A DNA stretch of 64,000 bases from assembly GCF_007655135.1 (NCBI RefSeq), contig NC_045127.1, positions 1,674,001-1,738,000 on the forward strand. The letters are read 5' to 3'. Shown piece by piece: positions 11,208 through 22,562 of the stretch; position 1 is the first letter of the stretch; every line of letters starts with the position of its first letter. A program made the translations under genes and the position numbers. The notes under the pieces were generated by a model. That model was not told the origin of the DNA. It ran no database searches and saw nothing but the letters and a program-made list of their open reading frames with translations. This DNA is from Punica granatum (Eukaryota > Streptophyta > Magnoliopsida > Myrtales > Lythraceae).

Positions 11208-14053
11208 ATGAAGCATCCCGCGAGGGTGAAGATCCGTCTGATGATCTCCTTGCTCGTCGTCTGTTCTATCTGTCTCGTTGCCGTGGAAGCGAAGAGAATC
11301 GACCCCTACAAGGTAACGGTCCTGTGTCTGGGGGCATTCATCCCTTTTTTTTTTTTTTACTGATTTGTTCTTTAAAATCGGTGTCGACGATCTCCTTTGA
11401 AATTATACTCTTGAATTTTGTGGTGAATCGTGTGAATTTTCGAATCGAAATTACTCGGATTTGATGCCAGAGGGGGGGATGACTGAGGGCAGCTTTGTAT
11501 TAGAAGGGCATATTTAAGCAGACTGTTTGATTGGCACTGCAACATTGTTCCAGCGATGCTTAAGCACGTGCTTTATGGTAAATGCTTCAGGTTCTTGGGA
11601 TCGACAAGAACGCGAGTCAGCGGGACATTCAGAAGGCCTTCCACAAGTAAGGATTCATCCATTTCTTTTATCTTCGCAATGGGCGGCGCGAGGATGTTAG
11701 TTGGCAGGCTATTCGTTTATGGTTGTCGAACTTGCTGAGATTATCAGAAGGCTTTAAGTTCTGAGATTATGGGACATTGCATAGTTCTCTGTGATCTGTG
11801 GTTTTAGGCGGTTTGCAATTTTTATTTTTATTTTTTTTTGTAGGATTTCTCCAAATTTTTACTTTCAATGTTATTAGATGGGATGATCACTTGCATCTGC
11901 GTCTGAATGGAGAGCATCAATTTCTCATTTGTGCTCCCGTATTTCCCTCTTGCAGGCTCTCTCTTCAATATCACCCGGACAAGAACAAAAACAAAGGCGC
12001 ACAGGAGAAATTCGCCGAAATCAATAATGGTACTTCTGCGTTCCATATCCTTTTATCTAGTACATATAATATGTTTCTGTCTGCAGCTACTCACTTATTA
12101 CCATTTGTTTGTTTGTTTGTTCAGCATATGAAATCTTATCCGACGAGGAGAAGAGGAAAAATTATGACTTGTATGGAGACGAGAAGGGTGATCCTGGGTT
12201 TGATCCGGGCCAGACTGGAGCAGGAGGAGGAGGAGGAGGAGGAGGTGGTGGTGGTGGTGGATACACATACTTTACGTCAGGTGGGCCCGGTTCTACTTTT
12301 GGACCGGGCGGGTGGCAGACTATGGGTGGCCCAGGAGGAGGATTTAAGACATTTTCGTACTCATTTGGTGGTTCAGACCCTTTTGCTTCTTTCGATATTG
12401 GTGATATGTTCAATGGGTTTTTTCAAGGTGGTCAATCTGGTGGTTTCAAAAGCTCGGGTCAATCTGGTGGCTTCAAAAGCTCAGGTCAATCTGGTGGTTT
12501 CAAGAGCTCAGCTGGCTCCCAGTTCGGTTCTAGGAGCCCAACTCAAAGCAGCATCCGGACTGTAAATTCCCAGGTCTTCAAGAATGAAATAGCAGAACGA
12601 GGAATGACCTGGCTTTTGCTATTTAAAACACCTGGATTGAAGGATAATGAGTACTACGAGTCACAGATCGAGGAGGTTGGCAATTCATTGCAGGGAGTTC
12701 TGAAGGTATAATTTTAATGATTTGTCTGTTTAGCAATGATGATCTTGCTCTTAACCACAAGAATAATGGTTTGTATGCTCAAATTTTTTTTTTTCCCTCT
12801 TGACAGGTGGGAGTCGTGAATTGTGATAATGAACCTTCTCTGTGCAAGGATCTTGGAACTCACCCCCGCAGATTTCCCAGGCTATTCGTGTACACCTGTA
12901 ATGTGGTTGGCAATAGCGGATCTTTGGTTGAGTACCACGGTGATCTAGTGACGAAAGATCTGAAAGTCTTCTGTCAAGAACATTTGCCCCAGTATTCGAA
13001 ACGGGTTGATCTGAAGGGAGTTGAGTTTCACCCTGACAGCGGAAATGGCTTGCCCTCTGTGCTGCTACTTTCCACCAAGAAAGATACTCCTGCAATCTGG
13101 CGAGCTCTTAGCGGCTTGTACCACAAGCGATTCAATTTCTATGATGCACAGGCAAGTCGAGATGTCTACATGTTTTACAGAAAATAGTTAAGAATATATG
13201 CTATGTTCAGATGGCCACTTTCCTTTCACTATGGTTAGTGGAACTGTGAGGAATTACTAATGTACTGCTGAGAGCACTTTTGTTTTCAATAACTAATAAG
13301 TGCAGTGTCATGTTATGCAGGTTCGTGATAGTTCGGAACCTGTTGTAAAAAAATTGGGCATAAATTCTCTTCCTGCTATCGTTGGTTGGCTGAAGAATGG
13401 GGACAAGCATGTCCTAGGAGCCGGAATATCGGTGAAAGATATGAAATCTGCAGTCAGTGACCTTGGTTCACTACTGGATGCGTTTGAGAGGAAGAATAAG
13501 AAAGTAGCGTCAAGTCACGCTAAAAGGTCAGAATCAGATTCTGCGAGTAAACAGATACCTATTCTGACAGGGTCCAATTTGGATGCCTTGTGCGGGGAAA
13601 ATGTACCCGTATGCATAATTGGCGCTTTCAGATCTATGAAGGAACGACGGAAGCTGGAGTCGATTCTCTCCACGGTAAGGATCCCCATTTTCTCTTCTGG
13701 ATGAGTTCTTCCCGGTGGATTCCTTACTCTAAAACATTTTCCCGATCACTCTCCTTGTGAATTTTTTTTTTTTTCAGGTCTCTCAGAAGCCGCTTTCAAG
13801 GCAACAGTCCTCGGGAAACTCCATCTCCTACACTCTTCTTGATGCTAGTAAGTATCCAGAATTTCTGAAAGCATTTGACAATTCGGGATTTAAATCCTCG
13901 GACAAAATGTTAGTAGCCTACAAGCCTCGGAAGGGGAAGTTTGCAGTACCCGCGAATAAAATCACCGAGGAAGAAGTGGAGAGGTTTATCGGCTCTGTTG
14001 TTAACGGGGATGTGCAGTTCAGCAAGACGAGGCGGAAGCCAAAGCTTACGTAG
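11208..14053 (+). CDS. ERDJ3A: ER-lumenal DnaJ/Hsp40 chaperone, ERDJ3A/TMS1-like
   Basis: Hsp40 co-chaperone predicted to stimulate BiP in the ER lumen. In Arabidopsis the orthologue (TMS1) supports pollen tube growth under heat. The seven exons are 11208-11312, 11591-11646, 11956-12029, 12125-12705, 12807-13151, 13321-13674 and 13778-14053, giving 596 residues with phases intact. A signal peptide covers about residues 1-28, then the J domain with HPD at 60-62 (QYHPDKNKNKG). A glycine-rich linker follows, with an uninterrupted Gly tract and three copies of SGQSGGFKS or close variants. The C-terminal half resembles a thioredoxin fold (TWLLLFKTPG, VGVVNCDNEPSLC) without a CxxC active site, so redox activity is unlikely. 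The intron after 13151 begins with GC (CAG|GCAAGT) and ends in GCAG; GT alternatives nearby break the frame. No KDEL-type tail is present. The gene is adjacent to importin-11 in divergent orientation. Confidence 0.93.
12216..12265 (+). repeat. GGA/GGT trinucleotide tract coding for polyglycine
   Basis: An in-frame GGA then GGT run within ERDJ3A exon 4 encodes about 14 consecutive glycines in the G/F-like linker. It is followed at about 12427-12512 by three tandem copies of a 27-bp unit encoding SGGFKSSGQ. Both are likely to vary in length between alleles. Confidence 0.8.
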
Positions 14054-15319
14054 AGAAGCAGATGAGTAGTTTAGATGAACATGTACGTGTATATACCGGT
14101 GAATCGTTACCATCAACTTATACCAGAAAGTGTACGATAGTAATTCAGAGGACAGATATGCGGATGTAGGAATGGATTGGTTCCATTTTCGCAAGGCTCG
14201 GGAATACTGCTCGAGGTCTTTGTTTGCAGAATGTGTAGAAATCTCTCCAGTCTAGCATTATTTTCTCCCTAATTCATCTCGCGTATTTTGTTCAATGTGC
14301 AAGGTGAGTCGTGAGCAGTGTGTATGTTGGTATCTCTCGTCTGATTTCTAGATTTTTCCAGATTATTGGGAGGTTTATAACAGGAATTAGACGTGTCCCT
14401 ACTTTCAGCTCCTGTCTTTGTTTGGTAGTGGAACATAATTTTACTCTATTCTAGTCTAGCCTAGAACGAAATATAAGAGAGCGTTCAGAATGTTCGGGGG
14501 GATCTGGACCTACGGTGTCCCCGCAACGAATCTCGAACTCATTTTACTGTGGAAGTCACCTATTCAGGACCATTGACCCTCATCAGACAAGAGACAAAGG
14601 TTTTGTCCCTTTCAAGCCCGCCTTGCACTCCATGCATGCAAGTTGCAGCCCACTCCCGTGGTTTACAAAACCGCCGGATATCTACCAAAAGAACGCAGCA
14701 AAGCAAAAACCATTTCTGGTTTTCTCTTTTATGGCCTGGGTTTTTGGGTTTCAATTAACCCATGGCCGGCTCACGGTTTCTCCATGAACGTCGGATTTTT
14801 TACACAAAGCGGCCCACGCGGAGCCCACCAGTAACGACACATTCACTATACCATCACCGCACACACAATCATTAAACGATTGATAGATTGTTTAAATCAC
14901 ATGACAAGCACACGCGCCCTCGTCGCGGTCCGCTCGCCGTCATTGCTAGCACCCCGGGCCACCAATTACTATCTACTATTAAGAATGTTGAAATCGCTTC
15001 CAAATTAAACACTTCTTCTTTCATATTTAGATATCTGGCCACATTTGTTAACGCGAGATGTCCGATTGTCAGTGAGAGGCCTTGCCTGTCTATAGTATAG
15101 TAATACCACAATCTTAGAAAAGAATAATTTTGATTGACAAGGGACCGAAATATGAATCGATCTATCTATTAGTTGAGATTAATCTTGGAAAATGAATAAT
15201 TCCATTATATAAGTAGTTTCCTATGAGACACTGGTCTCCTTCCCAGAGCCTGGTAGAAATCCAGCTTGTCTTCTTCCTCCCAAGAAAACCGCCCACCGTT
15301 CCCTCCTCCACCACAACAA
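14054..15319. other. Intergenic spacer between ERDJ3A and PDC
   Basis: The ERDJ3A 3' UTR lies at the left and PDC upstream sequence at the right. The short ORFs at 14515-14834 overlap in several frames and match nothing. No element or RNA gene was recognised. Confidence 0.5.
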
Positions 15320-15341
15320 CCCCCCCCCCCCCCCCCCCCCC
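15320..15341 (+). repeat. 22-bp poly-C tract in the PDC promoter
   Basis: An uninterrupted run of 22 C lies about 32 bp upstream of the TATA box, within a CCA-rich segment. Its complement is a G run able to form G-quadruplexes. Exact length is uncertain because homopolymers are error-prone in sequencing. Confidence 0.75.
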
Positions 15342-15372
15342 AACACCCCACAAAAACCACCACCACCGGGCA

Positions 15373-15378
15373 TATAAA
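15373..15378 (+). promoter_or_regulatory. TATA box of pyruvate decarboxylase
   Basis: TATAAA in the context GGGCATATAAATCC lies 107 bp before the start codon at 15480, followed by a CT-rich leader. Position and context fit a plant core promoter. I did not find a clear anaerobic response element. Confidence 0.6.
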
Positions 15379-15479
15379 TCCTCCGGCCTCCTCTCTTCTT
15401 CCTCACTTCTCCATTTCCCTCTCTCTCCACTTCCCACTCTCAACTCACAGCCCTCACCAGAGTCCACCACGCCTCTCCG

Positions 15480-18113
15480 ATGGACACCCACATCGGGTCC
15501 CTCGACTCCTGCAAGCCCCCCTGCAATGACGTCGGCAGCATCCCCAATAGCGCCGCCTCTGCTGTACAGAGCTCGCCTACCCCCGCACATGTCGCCTCCT
15601 GCGACTCCACCCTGGGCCGCCACCTTGCTCGGCGGCTCGTCGAGATCGGCGTCAAGGACGTGTTCTCCGTCCCCGGGGATTTCAACCTCACCCTCCTCGA
15701 CCACCTCATCGCCGAGCCCGGGCTTAACCTCGTCGGCTGCTGCAACGAGCTCAACGCTGGGTACGCGGCTGACGGCTATGCCCGGTCCCGGGGCGTCGGT
15801 GCCTGCGTGGTCACCTTCACCGTCGGCGGCCTCAGCGTCCTGAATGCCATCGCCGGGGCCTACAGTGAGAACCTGCCAGTGATCTGCATCGTCGGTGGCC
15901 CAAACTCCAACGACTACGGGACGAGCCGGATCCTCCACCACACGATCGGGTTGCCGGATTTTTCCCAGGAGCTCCGGTGCTTTCAGACCATCACCTGCTA
16001 CCAGGTAATCTACACCGAAGATCACTTGCTTTCAATAGATTGCATGTTCTATGGAGTGGATCGTGTTGACTGACTTTATAAATTGTTCGTCACGATCTCT
16101 GTCGATTTGCCGGTTTCGGCATGTTCAGCTGATATCTGAAACTTTGAGCTTGAGATTAGATCAATCATTTGACCGAGTTTCTATTATCTTAACCATAGTG
16201 GGGCCTCCTAGGTTTCCCAATGAAGGAATTTATATTACTTTTCACAGATTGTTAATTCAAGTGTGATTTTGGCATTTTAGGCCGGCTATCGAACCAATGG
16301 CGTTGGTTCTGTAATCTCGTTTTTGTTCATTTGTCCCAGGAATGATCTGGTTTTGGTAATGGTTCTGTTAAATGTATTTGCAGGCAGTGGTGAATAACTT
16401 GGATGATGCACATGAGCTGATAGACACAGCAATATCGACCGCGCTGAAAGAAAGCAAGCCCGTCTACATAAGCGTAAGCTGCAATCTCCCTGCGATCCCA
16501 CACCCGACTTTTAGTCGTGATCCAGTCCCCTTCTCACTATCGCCCAGGTAGCTTTTCTGATTGTCATTTTTTCGTTGATCGAGCCGTTATCGTTCGATTG
16601 AATGGTTCGATTGATTTCCAATTTCCGTGCTGCAGGTTGAGCAACAAGATGGGCTTGGAGGCTGCAGTCGAGGCAGCTGCAGAGTTCCTGAACAAAGCGG
16701 TAAAGCCTGTAATGGTGGGCGGGCCAAAACTTCGGGTGGCAAAGGCCTGTGAGGCTTTTGTCGGGCTTGCCGATGCCTGTGGTTATGCCCTTGCAGTGAT
16801 GCCCTCGGGCAAAGGCCTTGTTCCTGAGCACCATCCCCACTTTATTGGGACCTACTGGGGAGCTGTAAGCACCGCCTTCTGTGCCGAGATTGTGGAATCG
16901 GCCGATGCCTACCTGTTTGCCGGCCCTATCTTCAATGACTACAGCTCGGTCGGGTACTCCCTCCTACTTAAGAGGGAGAAGGCCATCATTTTGCAACCGG
17001 ATAGGGTCGTCATCGGGAATGGACCTGCCTTTGGATGTGTTCTAATGAAGGATTTCCTTGAAGGATTATCTAAGCGGCTTAAGCGGAACACAACTGCCTA
17101 TGAGAATTACCACAGGATCTATGTCCCTGAGGGGCAGCCTCTGAAGAGTGCGCCTAAGGAGCCGCTCCGGGTGAATGTTCTGTTCCAGCACATACAGAAG
17201 ATGGTTTCAAGCGAGACTGCTGTTATTGCTGAGACAGGGGACTCTTGGTTCAATTGCCAGAAGTTGAAGTTGCCCAAAGGATGCGGGTGCGCAATTACTT
17301 TGTTTTGAATCCTCGATTGCTTACCCCTTAATGATTTCGATTACAACTATTGCGATCATTTCATGATGCCAATGATTATTTGAATAAATCAAACAGGTAT
17401 GAGTTCCAAATGCAGTATGGATCCATTGGTTGGTCCGTTGGTGCAACTCTTGGGTATGCCCAGGCAAACCTGGGGAAGCGAGTTATCGCTTGCATTGGAG
17501 ATGGGAGCTTCCAGGTATATTTCATTTCCCATATGCAATCTCTCCTTCGTATATAATGGGACTCTTTACTCGTCTTGTAAGGCTAGGTTGATCTGGGAAT
17601 GCTGCAAGTGGTTTTGTTTGTAAATTAGAGCTAAAGGGTTCTGACTCGATGATTTCTTGCAGGTCACGGCACAGGATGTCTCAACGATGCTGAGATGCGG
17701 GCAGAAGAGCATCATCTTCCTGATAAACAATGGAGGGTACACAATCGAGGTAGAGATTCACGATGGGCCCTACAATGTGATCAAGAACTGGAACTACACA
17801 GGCCTTGTTGATGCGATCCACAATGGCGAGGGCAAGTGCTGGACCAAGAAGGTAATTTTCCTAGAACTAGCTCGATGTGGATTTCCTTTTGCCATGTTCC
17901 GAGATTTCCCAAATGTCTGATAGGCTATTTCATCTCTATCAGGTCTTTTGCGAGGAGGACCTAGTAGAAGCAATTGAAGCAGCCACAGGGCCGAAGGAGG
18001 ACTGCCTGTGCTTCATTGAGGTGATAGTCCACAAGGATGATACAAGCAAAGAGCTACTCGAATGGGGTTCCCGGGTGTCCGCTGCGAACAGCCGTCCTCC
18101 TAATCCTCAGTAA
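15480..18113 (+). CDS. PDC: Pyruvate decarboxylase
   Basis: Cytosolic thiamine diphosphate enzyme converting pyruvate to acetaldehyde and CO2, the first committed step of ethanolic fermentation under low oxygen. Six exons (15480-16004, 16384-16547, 16636-17286, 17397-17514, 17663-17851, 17943-18113) give 605 residues, the normal plant length. The catalytic set is intact: Glu90 in [16 protein letters not shown], His153-His154 in SRILHHTIG, and the ThDP/Mg motif GDGS at 481-484 ending with Asn508-Asn509, followed by Glu515 in [10 protein letters not shown]. The N-terminal domain is GC-rich and sits in one exon. The first ATG is used; it fits the family N-terminus (MDTHIGSLD). In Arabidopsis two PDC genes sit beside the aprataxin gene (recalled, At5g01310-01330), and here PDC is likewise near aprataxin. 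A long ORF on the opposite strand over exon 1 is a composition artefact. Confidence 0.97.
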
Positions 18114-18342
18114 ATGTCATGAAAATTTGGATTACGTGGGTTGTAATAAGCTACTGTCTCTAGGTCCGACAATATGGATGAGACATTGTTCCTCATACCT
18201 CATTTCCTGAACAAATGTTAATCCCTCTGTATATTTACTTAGTAAACTGATCATTTTGCTTAAGTGAGCGAATATGTACATTTTCTTTTGTTGAGCGATT
18301 ATATATATATGCACGTGTATATTTTCTTTTGTTCAGGATTAA

Positions 18343-18515
18343 GGCCCGTTTGATTTGTAAGTTTGATTTTAGAATTATGATTTTGATTTTAATTCAATAC
18401 AATAGACAATAAAAATACACGTTTCCCAATTCAAATTTATAATCTCATTTTATTTGTCCTTTTTTAAAATCAAAATTAAAATTAAACTTACTTTAATTGT
18501 AAAATCAAACGCATC
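18343..18515. mobile_element. Tourist/PIF-Harbinger-like MITE, copy 1
   Basis: A 173-bp element with terminal inverted repeats (left GGCCCGTTTGATTTG, right CAAATCAAAC-like) and internal palindromic ATTTTGATTTTAATT blocks. It is preceded by TAA. It belongs to the same family as copies near 32421, 42531 and 58494. No coding capacity. Confidence 0.65.
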
Positions 18516-19189
18516 ATAGAAGGACTAGTAGGTCCATAAAAGGACTGTGGACCCTTTCCCTTGTCGGCCATTTGCTTACATCGTCCTCGTCTTCTCCGTG
18601 GAGAAGACTAGAGACATTTGTTTCCCTCCTCAATTGTCGGAATGATCTGCGTTGAAAAATCGGTGGAAAATCGCATAAATCATTGGCAGACTGCGTAATT
18701 GCGACCATGACTTAATATTGGCCTGAATGATCATGTCAAGTGTTGCACTAACTGTGCTTGGCTGAAAGGATGCTCAAAGGATAGCAAAGAACGGCAGACA
18801 CCAATGGCTAAAAGAAACAAACCAAATCTCAGTATAAGCAAAAACGGCTAACAACCCGCGATTCCGATATGTGAATTAACTGATATGGTCATAGGATGTT
18901 CAGATTACGCAAGAATTGATACATCGAAGTAGAGTTGGGCTTTAGTAACGTTGTGCTGAGAGTACTCAATAACTACTGCTCTCGAGTCTCGACCATAGGC
19001 TTCTATCCATGAACAGTGGAGTCTGGCAAATCTTCCAGTTGGGATAAGAACGGGCCAGCCTAGGCCCAACTAATGTTGGGCCCAGGATAGCACAGCGAAG
19101 CCCAAGTTCAAGCTATATGATACATGCAAAGCATGAAAAGCCCATGTCGGCATCACGTGCATATCACGTGGAGGCGATTTTTTCCAGGC
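18516..19189. other. Spacer upstream of the BED/hAT gene
   Basis: No convincing ORF or element. It contains TTGGGCC-type motifs near 19060-19080 and CACGTG-containing sequence near 19150-19172 (ATCACGTGCATATCACGTGG, two G-boxes), close to the probable transcription start of the next gene. Confidence 0.45.
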
Positions 19190-19969
19190 GTTCCCCCCGA
19201 GGACTTACCGAGATCTCGACGTCGCGTTTCCATTTCCTCGGCTGCCTCTCCGGCTCCTCGTCGTCGGGCACTGATCTCTGATCATCCTTAACTTCTCGCT
19301 TCCTTCTTCGGTTGCAGGTGAGAATCATCGTACTTTCCATTTGTTCCGGCAGCACTTTAGATAAGCTTTGCCGCAATCTTCAGCTCTGCATTTTGAGACC
19401 ACTTTCTTGCTTTTGACTGTTGTGAATTTACTTCAGCAGCATCATTGTTGTAGAAATGTTTGATGAGCTCAATTTCTGTCAAAATGGGTTTTTGTTTCGC
19501 AAGAATTTGATCGAATCCCTTTATCCGACGGTAACAGAACACGGGCTGTGTTTCTTGGAAGCTGCTAATGTCTCTGTAATCACAGAAAGCCTGTCCTACA
19601 GAGGTGGGCACTACCTTGTTTGGATGGCCGTAAGGAAAGCAATCTTTCTTATATATCATCCTGTCAGTTTGATTGGTAGAATGCAGTTTCCCATTTTGAA
19701 TGCGGTCTGCCATGTATGTTTTATCCACGTGTTCGGGGTTCTGTTTCAGTATGATAACTTTGTGTTGTATGAAAGCAATGTTCCATGTTATATATCACGT
19801 TAATTGAATTGTTGTTAGTATTGTAAATATAATTCCTTTTCTACTTTGCTTGTGTTTAAGCTGCCTGCAATTATTTTCCAACTAATGCAAAATATTTAAG
19901 TACCCTTTTTCATGTTCCTACAGACATAGAGTGGTGGAATCCAACTGAACTTCAAGTTCTGTGGAGATA

Positions 19970-22122
19970 ATGGTCCGAGGCAGAGATGCCTGCTGGGAGC
20001 ACTGCGATCTTGTCGATGCCACGAAACAGAAGGTTAGGTGTAATTATTGTGAAAGAGAGTTCAGCGGAGGAGTTTACAGGATGAAATTTCACTTAGCTCA
20101 GATAAAAAACAAAGATATAGTCCCCTGTACAAAAGTCCCGAGCAATGTGAGGAACCACATTCGAAGTATACTGAGCGCTCCCAAGAAACCAAAAACTCCA
20201 AAGAAACCAAAATTGGATCGTGCTGCCAATGGTCAACAAAATAGCTCTTCTGGCAGTGAGAATTCTCACGCCAACCCTAATTCCAGTGGACAACGAGGAA
20301 GCTCTGGTTCGCCTGTGTTTATTCCACAGGTATCACCAGATAACCCTCCTGCGACTGATGATTCTCAAAAGCTGAAACAGGATCATGCCGATAAGAAAGT
20401 GGCCATGTTCTTCTTCCACAATGCAATACCTTTTAGGGCTGCTAAATCTGTGTATTATCAGGAAATGGTTGATTCGATTGCAGAATGCGGGACAGGTTAT
20501 AAAGCCCCGAGCCAAGAGAAGCTGAGAACTGCTCTTTTAGAGAAGGTGAGAGATGACATACATGATTGTTACAGGAAGTACAAGGAAGAATGGAGAGAAT
20601 TCGGGTGTACGATCTTGTGCGAAAGTGGACCCAGCGTCAGAACTAAGTCAGTTTTAGCGTTTACAGTCACATATCCCAAAGGATCAATATTTCTCAAGTC
20701 GGTCAATGTGTCAGGTCACGAGGATGATGCTAACTACTTGTTCGAATTGCTCGAGTCAGTCGTTCTTGAGGTCGGCATTGAAAATGTTGTCCAAGTGATA
20801 ACCGATAGTAGCGCCAGTTTTATTTACGCAGGAAGCCTTTTAATGGCGAAGTACATATCTCTGTTTTGCTCTCCTTGTGCATCGTATTGTATCACTAAGA
20901 TGCTGGAAGACATGAGCAAGCAAGATTGGGTTGTTACAGTGTTGGAAGATGCAAAGACATTCATACGATATATCCACAGCAACGCTTCGACTTTGAATAT
21001 GACCAAGAAGTTCTATGGTGGAAAGGAGTTGATGAGACCGGGAATTACAAGGTCTGTGTCTGATTTCCTCTGCCTGAGGGCGATTGTGGTCCATGAGGAG
21101 AACTTGAAGCACATCTTTTCTCACAATGAGTGGTTATCATCTATATATAGTAGGCATCCTGATGCCCAGGCTTTCAAGTCCTTGCTCTACTCGGAGAGAT
21201 TCTGGAGATCCGCCCATGAAGTTGTGAACGTCTGGGAACCGCTGGTTAAGATCCTGAGGATCGTCGATGGGGATATGCCCGCTATTGGGTACTTGTACGA
21301 GGGGATAGAGAGGGCAAAGATTATGATTAAATTGTACTATAAGGCCATCGAAGAGAGGTACTTGCCCATTTGGGAAATAATCGACCGCAGATGGAGTATG
21401 CAGCTCCGATCGCCTTTATATGCTGCAGCTGCATCCCTTAATCCTTCTGTCTTTTACTGTTCGAACTGGAAGAATGATCCAAGGGTGAGGAACGGGTTCC
21501 AAGAAGTGATGCTGAAGGTGGTGAGCTCAGACGATGAGAAGAGGAACATCACAAGAGAGCATCCTGTGTATATTAATTCACAGGGTGCTCTCGGGACGGA
21601 ACTTGCTGTTATGGGAAGGACGCTAAATGCTCCAGGTTAGTACAGTTTTATGTTTGCAGAGATCATGAAATTATCTCATTTTCCTTCAGTTTGAGATAAA
21701 TTCCTTCCGCTTCTATCAATTGCTGAATAACGACCTGGGGACCTATCTAATACAAGCGATCCCGCAAATTTCCAGGTGATTGGTGGGCTGCATATGGTTA
21801 TGAGATCCCGACCTTACAGAGAATGGCGACCCGTATACTGAGTCAGCCATGTAGCTCTCATTGGTGCAGATGGAACTGGAGCACGTTCGAGAGCTTACAC
21901 TTTAAGACTCGCACTAAGTCCGAGTTGGATAGGTTCAGCGAATTGGTCTTCGTGCACTGCAATATGTGGCTGAAGGGAATTTGCCAGAGGGATGGAAGAT
22001 GTAAACCTGTCATCTTCGATGAAATAGACGTTAGTTCAGAATGGCCAACTGAGTTGGAACCTTCAGCCCCAACATTAGATGATTCTTGGTTAGAGAATTT
22101 GCATTCTGAGGTGCAGAATTAG
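19970..22122 (+). CDS. Domesticated hAT transposase with BED zinc finger and DUF659
   Basis: Predicted nuclear DNA-binding protein derived from a hAT transposase. Two coding exons (19970-21635, 21776-22122) give 670 residues. A 5' UTR intron is likely at 19318-19923 (CAG|GTGAGA to CTACAG). The BED finger is near residues 24-53 (CNYCEREF, MKFHLAQ, VPC). A DUF659 segment follows around 120-300, then the hAT C-terminal dimerisation region split by the intron (GDWWAAYGYEIP, CRWNWSTFE). No terminal inverted repeats or target duplication flank it. The usual PCAAHC-type motif reads PCASYC, and the preceding Trp is Phe, so the catalytic core looks altered. Residues are changed without stops over 670 codons, which suggests selection for a host role. 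I know of related Arabidopsis BED/DUF659 proteins but no specific function. The ATG is chosen because upstream in-frame codons lie next to the splice acceptor. Confidence 0.85.
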
Positions 22123-22562
22123 TCCCTGAGTAACCAGAGAGCTCCCCATAGTGAGACTACCCATTGTCTATATAAGTATAATCTATGTAGTAACATTCTT
22201 CTGTACAGCAATCAGAATCATATGCACATTCAAGTTGGAAAAAGTGCGAGTTTGATTGGTAATTCGTTGTTGAACCACGTGGTTGATCTAGATCATATCA
22301 ATTGTTTCAGGGTTTCACCAAGAGTTGCAAATCAAACTCGACGACATAATGCATGTTCCTACAAAACAATTGAGAGAAAAGTTCCTGCAGCTACATCGCA
22401 GAATCCAATTGATTCTGCACTCAAAGGAAACCGATTGATTATGTGCTCAAAAGAAAGTACCAGTTCGATCAGCTGCCTTCTTGGTTGATTCAATATCCAC
22501 CTAGATTTACCTCTTTATCTACAAAAGCTCCAAGGACAGGCAAGAAACTATAAAAGCCTTAT
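22123..22562. other. Spacer between convergent BED/hAT and aprataxin genes
   Basis: The two genes converge here, so both 3' UTRs must lie within about 440 bp. The short ORF at 22222-22488 matches no family. Confidence 0.5.

Noticed and set aside
11798..12565. 255-codon plus-strand ORF overlapping ERDJ3A
   Set aside because: It crosses introns in a different frame from the J-domain exons; its HPDKNKNKG piece is just where it enters the true frame.
15162..16025. 287-codon minus-strand ORF opposite PDC exon 1
   Set aside because: It is the antisense of a GC-rich coding exon plus promoter, has no family motif, and includes translations of the poly-C tract.
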